DNA from: Rotaria sordida
Lineage: Eukaryota; Rotifera; Eurotatoria; Philodinida; Philodinidae
Assembly: GCA_905250125.1 (NCBI GenBank)
Contig: CAJNOL010001403.1
Span: 1 to 64,000 of the forward strand
Direction of reading: 5' to 3'
Length of the DNA: 64,000 nt
Shown: piece after piece, positions 22,711-38,200 of the stretch
Layout: every line of letters begins with the position of its first letter
Numbering within the stretch: position 1 is the stretch's first letter
The notes under the pieces: model-generated
The model's database searches: none
What the model saw: the letters and a program-made list of their open reading frames with translations, nothing else
Told to the model about the DNA's origin: nothing
Translations under genes and position numbers: made by a program

Positions 22711-25700
22711 ATCTTCTGATGGTCACTTTAAAGATATTTTGAACTGAGAAAAAAAAGACTGAATTTCTATATTACACACGTACACGTACAACTACTGCTT
22801 AGATGATATCATTGTCAATATCATCAGAGTGCAATAATTAATTTTGAGATGTCTCTTGATTGAAGAATAAGAATTAACAGAACAAAATGTGAAAGAAAAG
22901 ATTTTTTTTAAATATTCCTTCGGTGATTTTAAGATTGTTGTAGACCGAGACTATTCCCACTGTGTAATTCTGACTGATAAACTTTATGCTTCAACTATTT
23001 CTACTAACACAGATAATTCACATTGTATTGTGTACAAGAAGTGTACCTCATATGAAATGTAGATGCTACGTATGAGCCAGGTGTTTCTGGCGCATAACAG
23101 AACGAATTCATATTATTAGTGTGCTTCATTACAGAATAGAATACTGGATTTGAGAATTTTACTGACTATAATTTTCATATGTTCATTGTTGCCAATGTTT
23201 GTTCTGACTGATTGAAAACTATTAATGGGGCACATCTATTGAGGCGAACATTGGTTTCAATGAGACCTCTCCTGCTGCTTGACCTCAGTAATCGCTGAGA
23301 AAATAATTTCAGTCGACAAAGTGATGGAATAAGAGTGAGGGTAGTGCGATATGACACCTCATCGACTTTCATTGCACATCATCAGCCATTTACTCTCTTA
23401 CAGAGCAAAAAAAAATCAGAATGATAAACCCTTCAAAAGTTTATGAAAGTAACATGTATGCTAAAAGACTATGTAAAAATTTGATGTTCGATTTTCCATG
23501 CTTAGGGTTGTCGATATTATTTAAGGGTGGGATGGGCTCAAAATTCTCGCTGAAATTGCTCTCGGTCTTGGAGTGCTAGAAGTGATTATAGGGTAGGTTG
23601 GGGACCAGAAAGGAGAGAAGAACGAAACTCACCATGACCTGATTCCTCTCAAAACAGTCGATTTGCCACTTGGCCGTTTCTCACTCTGGATCTATTCTAA
23701 TCCTATTCACCTTGCAACGACATTGTCTGCTTATTTTTATTTCACTTTCTATCAGAGAAAGGCAAATGGCGTTTCAAAATCCGGTTTCTGTTCAAAGTTA
23801 CCCCGAAGCTGCAAAAAGTTTGTAGAAAACCGATCATTTGGGAAGAGGAAGTAGAAGCTCCCTCATCTCTCTCTCTAATCGAGAACCCTGATCAGTTTAA
23901 TAAACTCTTGTGTAAGGTTTATTATTGTTCACATGTTCTTTTTTTTACAGTGTAGGATACGTAGATACCTTGCGGTTGAATAATCGACTTTCGATGTTTT
24001 TGAAAATGAACTGTTCCATGGAGAAGATATATTTGTCGGATAATATGAATCAATAAAATGATATTGAAGAAAGAAATCCAAAGTATGAGCAAAATGTTAT
24101 GAACCATGACATCTTATTTGCTGAATTATGTAAGCGTAATCATGAAACATGGTGAGAAACCACAGAACAGTAATGTATAATTGATTATAGGCGAACCAGA
24201 TATAAAGAAAAATGACCGAAAGATTATCAATGAAGCGATAGGCAAAGAGTATTATCAAAAGTATATAATGAAACAACACAATGTGAAGCCTAGATTTGAA
24301 AAACCATTGCCTATGAACAAAGATAATTTATCACTCAAAATAGATCCATGTCATAAAGATAGAATATGTTGAATGAAACCAAAATTCAATAAAGATCTCA
24401 ATAAGACAAAGCGTTAATTACATACTAATTGCTCATGTTACTGTTAAAATACCGACTGTATTTTCACATTTAATCAAACCCTATAAATACAGACATTGTT
24501 TACTACCGTTAAGTTGGCGTGTTTTCAGATTTACTGACTGAAAACGAGCTGTAAATATTATCCGTTTTGAGCGATCTGAACATGAGTAAAGATTCAGAAT
24601 ACCACAGTTTCATAGCATCGACACAATCTAGACACAAATACATAGAAGATTCAATTGAATATTGCTCTTCGAAGTGGACTACAGGTTGAACAAGTAACGC
24701 TCATCATTGCAACTCGGGTGTAGGTATGCGTGTGCGTGCTGGTGAGGACGTCAGTGACAATGTCGATGTATACGCAATGTGACGTTTATCGTTACTATTC
24801 TAATAATCACACTCAATATTGTACACCGCACCGTCACATCTATATGTCAGTCAAAATATACATATTTTTCCTCGATAGATCTCAATATTTTGACAACTCC
24901 ACTTCAACAGTTCAATGAATTGATGAGATCTTTTCAGGTATCATAGAAAAGACTTTGAGCTATCAACTGCTATATTTCTTATTTAATTGCAATTTATTAT
25001 TACTTAATAGGACGATGAGCAAGTAAGATTCTAGCGATTTCTGCTAGAGTGATCGAATTACCACAACCGGGGGGTAATTCGGATCATTTTTGCAGGGCTC
25101 TTAGCATTTTTGTAAAAACTCTATGAAATAAATTAAGTTTTTTTTAGATTTCAATATGGATCGGTAGACAACACTTTGGACTATCTACTGAAGAAAAAAA
25201 TCTTCTTTGTCTCATGTAAAATGGTTGACAGATTGCTAAGATATATTGATTTTTTTGAAGAGTGATCCGAATTACATCAATTAACTACATTATTTTATGT
25301 AAAATGATTGTATCGTATTTGATTCTATTAATGATGACATTTATTATAAATGTGAAAAAGGTTGTTGTTGTTGTTGTTGTTGTTTTTCTTCTCTTTTTCT
25401 CATCGTTTCTGTTATGAGTGAAAAAAAATGACCTTGTTGAGTATTCTCGTCTTTGACAAAAAAATATGTAGAAAAGTGAAAAAAAAAATACATCAAATAA
25501 AAAGAAGGAAATAAGAAATTTAGTGGTACAGTATTAAAATTCTAATAATTTTCAATGTTTTACGAAAAAAACTAAATGATATCTTAATGTGATCGAACTA
25601 TTAGTCATTTACATCTGCTTACACTTTGAACTATATGTATAAAAAAATCATATCTAATATAAATATAGAGGACTACTCTGGTCGTCAATTTGTATTATAG

Positions 25701-28700
25701 AAAAAACTGTATTTACTTCTTCGTTAGACACTCTTGATAAAAAAAATAATTGATTTTTTGACATGGTACTAAATTGCGAAATTCATCACACGATATAACT
25801 TTTTGAGCTCTATTACTAATGAAAATATTAAAGCATTCCATCGTTGGCACATTAAATGCGTTCAACCGATATTTTGCTAACAAAATATCAAAAAGGATAA
25901 AATAGAACTCTGTTCGGGGTATGAATATATTTTATATATAATTAAAGAAAATTTCTGAAATTTTATATGCAGTAGTAGAAGTCACTAATAATTATGATCA
26001 AAAGAGCATTAACCTTGTTTTGAAAGACAAAAATCATTCTTTCGAGCAAAATTCATGAAATCGATTAAAAAATAAGAAATTTCTGCGATATTACTCCATC
26101 GTCAATGCACTAGAAAAGTAACTGATTTTCTGGGACAGTCACTTTTAAAAAACAAAAGGTATTCAAGATCACTTGGTTTTATATGGTCAATAGTTTCTCG
26201 TCGTCATTTCCTGGCTTTATGATACAGTCCAACATGTCATTCGTATTATCCTAAGTTGAATTCTCTTGAGTTCTATACTAGTCTAAAGGTATATATACGT
26301 ATATATATCTATTTTACATGTATGTTGATAGCCTTAAATTACTTTGAATTATCATTTTTCGAATCGCGAGTATTACTGTTAAGTCGATGTTTAAAAATCG
26401 TTTTACATTTTATGTCAACATGATCAGTAGTCAAGATCAATATAATATGTAATGTAATAATTTTCTAATACTTTTTGTACTAATATCTTATTCAAAATAG
26501 AATAAATTTAACATTACTATATTTTTCATCAATATCTGAATTATACGAAAGCAAATATTTAATTCACATGTTTGTTTACCATTACTCAATACTTTTTCAT
26601 ACATAAGTATGAAAACAATTCCTACAAGAATCAATTAAAGTAATATCTACTTGTTCTGATTTATGATTCTCAGTTACAAATAGGATTGTCATTTTTTGCT
26701 TACAAAGCATTAGAAATCAACACTTACATTTAACTGCATACTATTATTAATATGATGTTTTTATATAGGAAAAAAAATATCTCATCAATTCGATCAATGT
26801 TAATCTTATCTTACATACAAACGCCTATCTATTTACCTGATTGTTAGAGTTCTTCAAATAGAAGGAGAATAAAAAATATTTTGAGAAAAGATATACAAAT
26901 TAAGAATAGATACTCTTTGTTCTTTCATTTTTTTTTGTTATTAGTCTTACTAGTAAAAATTTCTGCATTCATTCTATGTATTTTAATAAAAATGCAAAAT
27001 TTCTAAAAATAACTTTAAGTTTATCGTAATTATATCCAAAATAAGAAAGCCATCGAAGGGTTACTTAGTATACATTTACAAATGAATGTAACGTATATTT
27101 GTATATGTAAAGAATGGTATTGTGTGGAGTAAGATCAAATAAATATTCTTAATTAATTTTTTCTCTATTATAATTATTATCAGATCTGATCTTTACAGAA
27201 TTTAATCGATTCCGAATTCCATCTAATCGTTATTAGATAAACATATACGATAGTTCTATCCAATAGTCTAGTGTATGTCTTTCTTTCCTTTTTTTTTTTG
27301 TTGTTGTTGTTTCTTTCTATTTAGTGGATATCCACATATCTGATTCAATTTTTCTATGACGAAATAATTATGATTTTGTTTAATAAAATTTCGAATTTTC
27401 AAAATAAAAAGTCATATTTAAGATTATTATTCTTAGATCTACAAATTCATTTAGTTAATTGGGTGGATAGACAAATAAAAATTTTCATTGTTATCATCAA
27501 GTTCAGAAAAAAATGAACAAAACAAAGTTCAACTAAACGAACCATCAAATTGATTTGTCACACAACATTAGTGAAGAAATAATATTTCTATTTATCTTTA
27601 ATCATCGTTTCCAGTACATTGGAATTCGAGATTCACTATAATGAACAAATAAAAAGTTCGACAACTAAGTACAATATCATAGTATCATATCAATGCATTA
27701 TATCGTATGAATAATTTTTTCTTTCAGTTTTTTTGTGATGCTTTGCTTTATGTTTTGTTTAAAGTGTGTCATAAAAACATCAGTTCTATAATTATATTAA
27801 TATAATCAAAAGATATATCGTAGTATAATATAAACATTTTGAAATGTCGTATTTAAGTTTAAAAAATAAATTTTTTTATATTAGACATAACATGAAATAA
27901 GAAAGTAATTCTTGTGTAAAAGAAAGTAGAATGAATTCTTTCGTTTTGTTTTTCTCTATTCGATATTATTATGAGAATAACAATTAGGTTTTTTTCTTGT
28001 CATTAAATATCATTTATCACTTTTTGCAGCTGAGCCATATTTCTATTTATTTATGTTACAAACAACATTAGTAATACGAACAAACATATGTCACAAGCTC
28101 AAGTACACAATATGGGGACGTTCATCTCATAAGCTATTTAGTTGTATTTACATACTGATGATTTTATCATAACTATAAAAAAAAAGTTGACTTTAACATG
28201 GCAGATGTTTTTTATTGATATCTACCAAAAGGCGTTTAATTACCTTAACATTTATATAACCGATCAAAATGTATGATTAGAAAATCGTTCGTAAGATTTT
28301 TTTTTTTTTTGAAGTAATTTTGGGATGTTGTCTCTCTCTACTCATTATGAACAAAGACATACATATTTTAGCTTCATGGCCTTGTGAATGTCTGTCTCAT
28401 CAATTCATTTGTACGTTAGTATTTATCATTATCAATAGAAAGAAAGAAAAGAAAAAAAAAACTACATTCTTAATTGCATCTTTGTATTCTCTATTTTTAT
28501 GGTCTATTATCAAAACTAATTTCATCTGCTCATTGATTTACTGTGAAATTACCATTTTTTTTTGCCTCATTCGTATACCGTTTTTTTTCGCCTTCCTACA
28601 CAAAACATTTTTCAAGTAATATTCAAGCGTAAGTAAATAATATCACTAAGATGATAAACTTTCGATCCATCGATCTAAGTTAATACATCTGTTTGTTTCC

Positions 28701-29242
28701 TAATGGTCTTATACAAATCAAAAAAAAAAAAATTTGTTAAGAAGAAAGTATTTACTGATGTTATTTAATTGAAGGACTTTCTAGTTGACTCGCAATTATT
28801 GAGTTAATGATCAATAACTAGGAAGACTAAGGAGAAAAAAAAAAACGACAAATGGAAAATATCACAGTGGCATTCTCGTTTTTGTTTTGTAACTGTTAGA
28901 TCATTATAATAATAGAAGAACAGTTAAAGATATAGACATTTATTTTCTTCATATCGAGTAACAAGTATTAAGAAATAGAAAAAACCTATGTAAGTATTGA
29001 TATATGATTTAAAAATAAAATAAAACCGAGTCTTTCTTTTTTTAATAATCATATGTGTTTTAAGTCTAATCGTCTTGATGTCAGAAAAATCAATAAGTTT
29101 AACTTGGATTTATTGACAGTAGCCTTTGTTATAACGATGATACATTCTTTTGTTCTGACCTTCTCATATTTAGTCAGTTCTCTTATCATTACCGATAATA
29201 ACATATCATAAATTACAATCCTTCTTTTTTTTTCTTATACAG
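22711..29242. other. Long stretch without recognisable gene
   Basis: About 6.5 kb of AT-rich DNA. Small open stretches exist (24181-24372, 28320-28619) but have no motif and no convincing splice partners. A (GTT)n microsatellite lies at about 25362-25385. The first exon or exons and promoter of the channel gene that follows must lie here or be very short, because its first visible exon opens after an acceptor at 29242. Confidence 0.45.
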
Positions 29243-32200
29243 GCATTCAACAAACGATAGTGATAATAATACATTGAAAAATCTAAATAAATCACTACAA
29301 GAATCATCACATTCATTATCAATGCAATCATTAGGTGTAAATGATGATTCAAATGATGCTCGTGACACGCCAATCAATACACCGTCATCAACATCGCCAA
29401 AACCTTCACAATCATTATTTGCTAAATTAACTGACGCAAAAAAATCATTATTTGGTCGAACAAATGCACCTGATCCTTTTCTTTTATCAGATACACAAAA
29501 TAAATCTTTATTAACATATATTCTTTCTGAACCAAATCCACAATTAGATATTATACAAGAATTTGAACGTAATGGGTCACAATTGAATTCTTTTACAGAA
29601 GAAGGAAATACTATATTACATTTACTTGCACGAGCTGAAATGCATTCAATTGAATGTATACAAATTGTTGATTATTTAACGAAAAAAGGAGGTTGTGATC
29701 CGAATAAACAAAATGAGCATGGATGGACAGCAGGTATATGTTTATTTATTTATTTATTTTCACAATGGGAATTCGATAACATTTGATATTTTAAGTTATG
29801 AGTAGATTTTAATACAATAGAATTTATTTTCAGTAATATAGCACTGAAAATTTGATTTCAAATAAATAATTTTTAAATTTATTAGTATTAATTAATAGTT
29901 ATTTATTAATAGTTATTTATTAATAAGACAATTTATAGCGTGAATAAGTACCATAGAAAAAAGAACGAGAAGGTAAAGAAAGAAAGAAAAATATGAAGAA
30001 GAGAATAAATGTTAGACCATAGAAGCATATGAATCAGTTTGAGTACTAATAAGAAATCACAGTATGCATATAATCAATGAGTAAACCCTATAAAAACATC
30101 TACGACATATACACCATAAATTGATGTATTCTCGAGAAGATCAGGTATAAACTATATTAGGTCATTGAGTATATGTCGATGATAAATTTTCAATGTTAAT
30201 ATGTATGACTTCATATTAAAAAATATAGAGAGATTCTATTTCCAGTATTTTGAAATGAAGTAGACATTTGATAATATTATTCTTATTAGAATCATTGAGA
30301 AATGAAATTTTATTTCCAAACTAAACGATTACCTGAAATAACATGCTAAAAAAGACATTATTGTTTATAATTGTTTTATGTTGATGTATTTTTGTCGTAT
30401 GTCATATCAAAACTTGGAAGAATATCGATTCTGTCATAGATATGACATTGATTTCATTCTTGATGATATGTATTATAACTATATATTGCGATAGTTTATT
30501 ATTAAGGACATTGCCCTCAATAATCGATCTTGTACTAGGTACATTCAAATTACAGAAAATGTCCAGTTTGACATTATAATATTTTCGAGAGATATATTTA
30601 ACAGACGAGAATCAAAAATAACTCATTTGGTAACGTAAAATTTAATTGTGAGCCCTCATTCTATAGATCTGTGTTTTTTATTCGTACGAGAATGTCAGAC
30701 TGCAGTGTCCTTTGTTTGACATTCTTACTTTTTATGCGGAGAAAAACGATAACAAGTTCAATCGTTCGAAAAAACTCTCAAAAAAATGGTCACAAATTTA
30801 TAGAAAGTCTTGCAAACAACAAATGGCAAAAATTATCAGTAAAAGTTTTGGCAAAAAACGAGATATCAATTAAAAACTCAGATCTCAAACTATCTCCTCA
30901 TACATTTATCTCAATTTTAATTTTTTCTTTTTTGAGAGGAGTAGCCTTAATGTAAAGGTTGACCTAAAAGACACTTTACTGAGAACAAATTGAATATCTC
31001 TGTCATATTTGGAACAAACAGGTTGATTTCTTTTTCACATCATTAATAAAAGTGTGTTCATAGTTTATATTCGACAAAAACTATTTTGAAGTGCAACTGT
31101 TGACTTCAATGAAAAACAATAAATACTCGTGATCAAAATAATTGTCACATCCATTAATCAATTGGTTTCATATTTATATCACATACATATGTTTTGTATA
31201 TGAATGTGCCATAAAATTCTAGCCATAAATATCGAGAAATCTGCTGAGAAAATTTCAAATGTTTCACATGTACTCTTGTGTGACTGCAAAAAATTATGTT
31301 ATAATACCTGTCTCATTATCATTTTTTGTTCTATTTGAATTCTTGGATAATGTTTAGTTACCCGTTGAGATAGTTTAAAGATGATCATATCTCTGACTTT
31401 TCAAAATTTAAAATAATTCAAAAATAATATCAAGACAATCATTGTAATTTCAACAAATTCTTATCGTTTAGGATTAAAAATTTCAGAACACAATGTAAAA
31501 CAAAGCCTAACATTTTAGTGTACACGGTTGGAAAAAATATTATTCCACGGGGGTAACGCTATAATTTCAAATAGAAGACATAATGAATTTTATATCAANN
31601 NNNNNNNNNNNNNNNNNNNNNNNNNNNNNNNNNNNNNNNNNNNNNNNNNNNNNNNNNNNNNNNNNNNNNNNNNNNNNNNNNNNNNNNNNNNNNNNNNNTT
31701 GATATAAAATTCATTATGTCTTCTATTTGAAATTATAGCGTTACCTCCCTGGAATAATATTTTTTCCAACCGTGTATATATGAAATCAAAAGACAATAGT
31801 ATGGAAAACGTTTTTCTTATAAATTTGAACTATGAAAAATCATCCCATTTGATTGAAGCATGGCAATAATATTCAATTTTTTCTCGGTAAAATGATTTTT
31901 GAGGTGTCCTATATTTTTAAACAAGAACAGACTATCAATGTAAAATTTAGTGTTCGGTAACTATTATATTTGCTCAGTAAATTAATACCTGAATCTGAGT
32001 CCAGGATAAACTCAACGGACTCTAATCGACATCTCCATCCTTAAAAATATTTTGATATCTATTAAAATTAATATTATTTATTTTCTAGCTCATTATGCTC
32101 TAGCAACACGTAATACAGATTTAGCATTATTTTTATTTAAAGTTATGACCGATATTAATGTATTAACATCCGACTCACATTTTGGTTAGTAAAAGTTTTT

Positions 32201-35200
32201 TTTTTTGTTCATCTTATTAACATTATAATTCTTATTATAATCTAGATTATTCAAGTCAAACACATCTTCTTCATATTGCAGCACGTAAAAATGATAGTTT
32301 ATGTATACGTTTATTAATTAAAACTTATAAAGCTCGTGTTAATATTTTTGATGAAGATGGTTGTACACCATTACATATATCTTGTTATGAAGATAATATA
32401 GATGCATTAAAAGCTTTATTAGAAAATGATGCTGATTTTCAAAAAGGTACACGTTTAAATCCATTGGAAACACCCGTAGGTATATGTGTTAAATATCAAC
32501 ATGATTTATGTTTAAAAGCTTTATTTGAATTAACATCAAATTTTAATTGGAAACGTTATTTTTCTCAATTACCACGTTCACCATTATTATGTGATTTTCC
32601 AAGTATAGATGCAATTGAATTACTTGTTCAATATTCACTTGATATAAATGCATGTGATGAACAGGGCAATACATTTTTACATTATTTAGTTAATAAAAAA
32701 GATATTGATTATGATAAATATGTTGAAAAATTAATTGAAACATCAGCAGATTTTAATCGACAAAATCAACTTGGACGTACACCATTTTTAGATGCATTAG
32801 AACATAATAATTTTCAATTACTTGCTATTTTTCTTCGTCATATTGATATTACAAATATAAATATTGTTGATACATTATTAAATACAGCATTACATTATTG
32901 TAAATATTTAAATGAAAAATTCATATTTGATAGTGTTTTATCATCAAATCTATTATCATTAAATGCACAAAATCGTGATGGACAAACACCTTTACATGAT
33001 GCAATTTTATGTGATAATTATTTATTTGCACAATATCTTCTTCAACATAATTGTGATGTTACATTAACAAATAAAGATGGAAATACACCATTACATTTAA
33101 TTGCTAGAGATGATAATGTACGAATGTGTAAATTATTAATGAAATATACACAATTAGATTTAACTGCAATGAATGAAATGGGTAAAACACCATTACATTT
33201 AGCTTGTGCAAATGAAAAAGCTAATGTTGCAGCTATATTTATTAATAAAATGAATATTGAACAAATAAATTTAATAGATATACAAGGACGTACACCATTA
33301 CATGAATGTGTAGAAAATATAAATGGTGCATTAGCAAGATATTTAATTCGACATGGTGCAGATGAAAATGCTGAAGATAAACGAGGAAATACAGTGTTAC
33401 ATTTAGCAACAGAAAAAGGTATTGTATAGAAATATATGTCATAATAGTTAACGAAGGAAGATCTCCAGCTATCGAAGGGTTTTGCAGTCGATATTTTGAC
33501 CAAAAGTTAGATCCCAATGATTCTAGAAAAACCTCAAAATTTCAGATCCGTAGATTTCTGGCGAGAACTCTCAGAAAAGACACCGTTTCCAGCTGCAACT
33601 GGATTAATTCGATCTACGTCCAGGAGAAATCGAATTTTCAAACATCCAAAATAAGCAAAGACGGCTATAACATTTTAACTACAGTAGGGAATATATGTAG
33701 GCTTGTAGAGGAAGACTTCGACTATCTAATGCTGTATGTATTATCAAGTTCTACTGCATACTGGTTACATGTCGATAGATGGCGCCACCAATCAAAATGT
33801 TAACAATATGTAGTAGAATTTGATAATACATACATTATTAAATAGAGAGCTTTATTATAGAAGCCTGCAATCGTAAAGAATGGTCTTAAAAGCCATCTGA
33901 AGGCTTTATCAAGTAGACTCTGCTATCAGCAAACTCTAGGATAACAGTTTCAATGCAATTCATTTGATATGTTAGGTGTGAATGGCAAGACGCTACTCAC
34001 TCTTAAAATGTAATTTTCTGTCTTTCATCTATTGTAATTGGTTGAAAGACGGTCTATTTTGAACTATTTCTTTCTTATTTATCATTTTCATTAGTTAAAA
34101 TGTACATATCTGAACTTGAATTGGAATTAAATAAAAGACTGTATGTAATACATGTGTATTACTAGAAATTCAATATCTCCTGAGATGGTTTAAGATTATT
34201 CTTGAATGTAGGTTGATGGGTTCGAAATATTTTGAGACTTTTCTAGATAGATCTAGATTCAGTAACTCGGAATCTCTCTCGTAAGACATTGTAAAATAAC
34301 GGAGGTGAATAAATAAAACCATTGTACGATCTTTCATATATCTTGATATTTATTATATCTCTTGAACTTGATTTTCATTAAAATGACTCATAAAATAATT
34401 CGCTCAAAACCATAGAAGATTTAACTAACTTTTTCTTTTCGTAGACTCAGTTCTAACGAAATTTCAAATTTTGGTCTCAATGTAGTTTTGAGGAATCAGA
34501 AACAAAATTAATCTCTCACATCTATAATCTCGACTCTTTACATTGGAACTAAGTTAGAAGTATGCTCTGAAAATCTTCTAAGAGACAGTTTTGTACTAGG
34601 TTTTTTATTAATTATTCAATTTCTACAGGTGTATGATAAATAATTGTGTTTTTTTCTAATCTTCAAAATCTTTTTTGTTGAGTAAATGAGTTTTTAAATA
34701 ATTATCGATGTTACTTTGTTATAAATTTTTGAATACTCAGCATTGAACTACGAGGAAACTGTTTCAAGTGCTAAATTATATCTAAGTTCGGACTCTACGC
34801 ATAAGGTAGACTCCAATGAGACATGAAAAACCCCAAAAGGATGAATGTCCTTAGATCTTCCCTTCAGAGTTATAGAGCAGCTTTATATGAATTTCAGGCA
34901 ATGGCACGCTGTATACCAACAAATCGAATTAAGTGGTATTTCGATCTGAACTTTGGCCTACAGATAGATCTACTTATGACTAGAGTGTCTTGAAAATTTC
35001 AGCTTAAAAAGAATGTTTTCTTTGTAAGATATTGAATTTCCAAAAAAAATCTCGATTTTAAATAATTCGTTTTATTCATATTTTTGAAAAATATAAATTC
35101 AAATTTTATTTATTTTTCTAGGTAATATGGAATTACTTCGTACATTAATTAAATCATCACATGTTGATATTAATCAATTAAATACTGATCGTCAATCACC

Positions 35201-38200
35201 ACTTAGTCTAGCAATATTATATAATCATGATGATGTATGTAAATTTTTACTTGATCAAGAAAAAATTCATATACAACCAATAGATTTAAAAATGGCTATG
35301 CAAATGAATAATTATGAAATAGTACGATTATTAATTGAAAAAGATCTAAATTGTTTACGTGCACGTTCATCAACACATGGTGATATGATTATTCATACAT
35401 ATATGAGATTAAATTTAAATAATTCTATTTGTCTTGAAACATTACTTTCATTTATATTGGATAATGAATTATTAACATATTTATCTGAAAGTAGTTTAAC
35501 TTATGGTGATAATTTACTTCATATAGCAGGTAAATGAAATTTTCTTTATCTATCAATAGAAACAGTTAAGTTTTACAAGGAACCCGTCTGAAATTTCCTA
35601 GAAGGATTCGTGCCTATGGGTTCGAAGAATTTTTGGATCTGATCGAAACAAAATTTTCAGATTCGGATCTGATGGGCTCTGCTCTAGAGTCAGGTTATGA
35701 CTGTTTTAGTGAAGTTTTGATTCAGCTCTGTGTATTTACTTAAAAATCAAATAACAAATTTTCGACTTGAAATTTCACTCAAGAATACATCTGATGACTC
35801 TAGAAATAATCCGAAAGTTTCAGCCGAAAAGAATGTTCCTTTGTCGAGATATTAAATTTCCAACACATGGTCGTTTGCTACAAAAATGGAATTTATTTGA
35901 AAATTTAATATGTCGAAAAAAAAAAAATTTTGTTATTTGTTTTTTCGGTAAATACCTAAAGCTGGTTCGAAAATTCACTAAAACAGTTATAATTCGGTGT
36001 AGAGGCTCATAGGTACGAATCCTTTTAGAATTTTTCTAGTCTTGTCGTTTATGGCTGATAGACACGAGACTCTCAGTTCTTAGCTAATTTTCTAGAGAAC
36101 AGCCTCGATTTTTATGCTACGCAATAAGTGGCATCATCTCTGAGAAGAAAGCCTGTTATTCATGTGCTGATGCAAAACATGATGCGGTCAAGAAAAAAAA
36201 ATCAACAGAGTACGGCCACATTCTTTACCTTCGCATCAGTTAGTGGAATCGTCCCTGTGCAAACTTTGTTTTCAGACCTTTCAAAGATTTGCTCATAACT
36301 TCTAAGTCTTACAAATATTCTGAATACAAAATGCTGATTCTAATGAAATGTTTAATACCTTCTACCAATTTTCTTAATCGATCGAAAAATAGAAAAACAT
36401 ACTGTCTAAAAATTTTTGACGCACATCTTATACTGTCCATTATAAAAATTTAATAGACAAAACTATTTATATTGGATAGGCATGTATCGAGTCACAGTTA
36501 AGCCGAGTTGGAGTCTGACAAAGCCCAAAGCAGACTGAGCTGCCCGAACTTGGTACAAGCCTAATATTGGAACAGAAAAAAGATATCTAAATTTAATTCT
36601 AATATATTTTCTAGCTCGTGAAGATACACCAAATGCTTTAAATTCTTTTCTTAATATATCTCGTGTTAAATTTTGGTTTTGGGCAAATATGATGTTAACA
36701 AAAAACAATGAAAATAAAACACCTCTGGAATTAGCTAATGAATTTAAACATTATGCTGTTATTAAATTAATTAATTCTAAATGGAAAGAATCATATGAAC
36801 ATTTATCACATTCATTACGTGATGGTCATTGTGGTGTATCACCAACTGGTGTTACACAAGCTAAACGGCAATGTTTTAATTGTGGTCAATCAGGTTTTGT
36901 TAAAATATCTAGCAAACGTTCAAGACCATGTGATAAATGCAATGTTTGTTTATATAAATCAGTTGATAATAGTATGCAAGTTTTTTTAGCATTATTATTC
37001 AGTGATGAATCAAGTACAATAGCACTTGATATAATGGATTCGTTAATTGTTATTAATGAAGTACAAAAAGTTGTTCATCTTTATCTTGATCATATTGAAC
37101 CATGGTATTATATTAATTGAAATATTTCAATTAATTTATCTTTTTTTTTTTTTTTAGGGAAGAATTTGATATAAATGATTCAGACAGTCTTATTAATGAA
37201 ATAGTTGTTGCTCCTGATTTTCGAAAGGTTGGTTATGTTTTGTCGAATTCACATATACTACTTTCGAAGACAATAATTAACAGAAGTTTTTCGATCTACA
37301 TTCACCCATTACAGATCTTAGAAACCAAATTTAAAAGTCTTTGATTAATAAATCAATCATTTTAATACTACTGTCAATCGTAGTTGCGCCGGCAAAAATA
37401 AGAGATTTGCATAGTGAATAACATTGGTTGAAATTTTGAGATTAATGAGAGAAATAGGTAAAGGAAAGAATGTAGAATTAAGGTACTAATATGTGCACTA
37501 TTATAGACGCTAAAATATAAGACAGGTGATCATTTTTCCAATAACTTTTGATAGAAACAAGATAGAGACCTTCGGTTTTCATTATTTGAAATAAAACAAT
37601 ATTCTTGGTAAAAGTAACTCAAAATCTAATTGGTCATCAATTGATCAATGAGGTGAATGATATACTTAACATTTTGCAAACGATATTTCGAGATTATTCG
37701 CCATTGGATTTTGACTTGAAATCAAATTATGCGATAGAAAAAATTGCTCTCCTTCGATCTACGCTAGGCCAAGCTCTCTAGCTTGTTTGGTTCAGGAGCG
37801 AAATCGGTCAAACACCATCCAACGAAGCCAACATGGGTCAGCACAAGAGTAATCGACTATGCTAAGTCGAGTGATAATATTTATTTTTATCTTGGAATCT
37901 ATCTAAAGCTACTATATCAGTCTTTTCGATATTATCACTTCACAGCTAGGAAAACATGAAACTATTGACATGCTAGATGTTAATGTAGCTACTTCAGATA
38001 GCTTTCAAAATAAAAACAAATGTTGCCACTGGACTCAACGTGGTCGATTACTCTTGTGTGGATCCATATCGGCTTCGTTGGATGTCGTTTGGCTGATTTC
38101 AATAGTCTCAAGAAAACACCTATAACTTCTGAACCAAATGAGCTAGCGTATATAGAATATGTGAGCTCGACATTTCAGTCTTAGAAGAACTGTGATTACA

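Noticed and set aside
24181-24372. Lys-rich open frame in the gene-poor stretch
   Set aside because: Short, charged and isolated; stop codons follow closely and no family is recognisable.
25362-25385. GTT repeats considered as a CRISPR-like or coding Val/Gln repeat
   Set aside because: It is a plain trinucleotide microsatellite without spacers or an open frame.
33042-33517. Antisense open frames opposite the ankyrin exon
   Set aside because: They mirror the strongly supported ankyrin-repeat exon 32246-33418; their translation has no motif.
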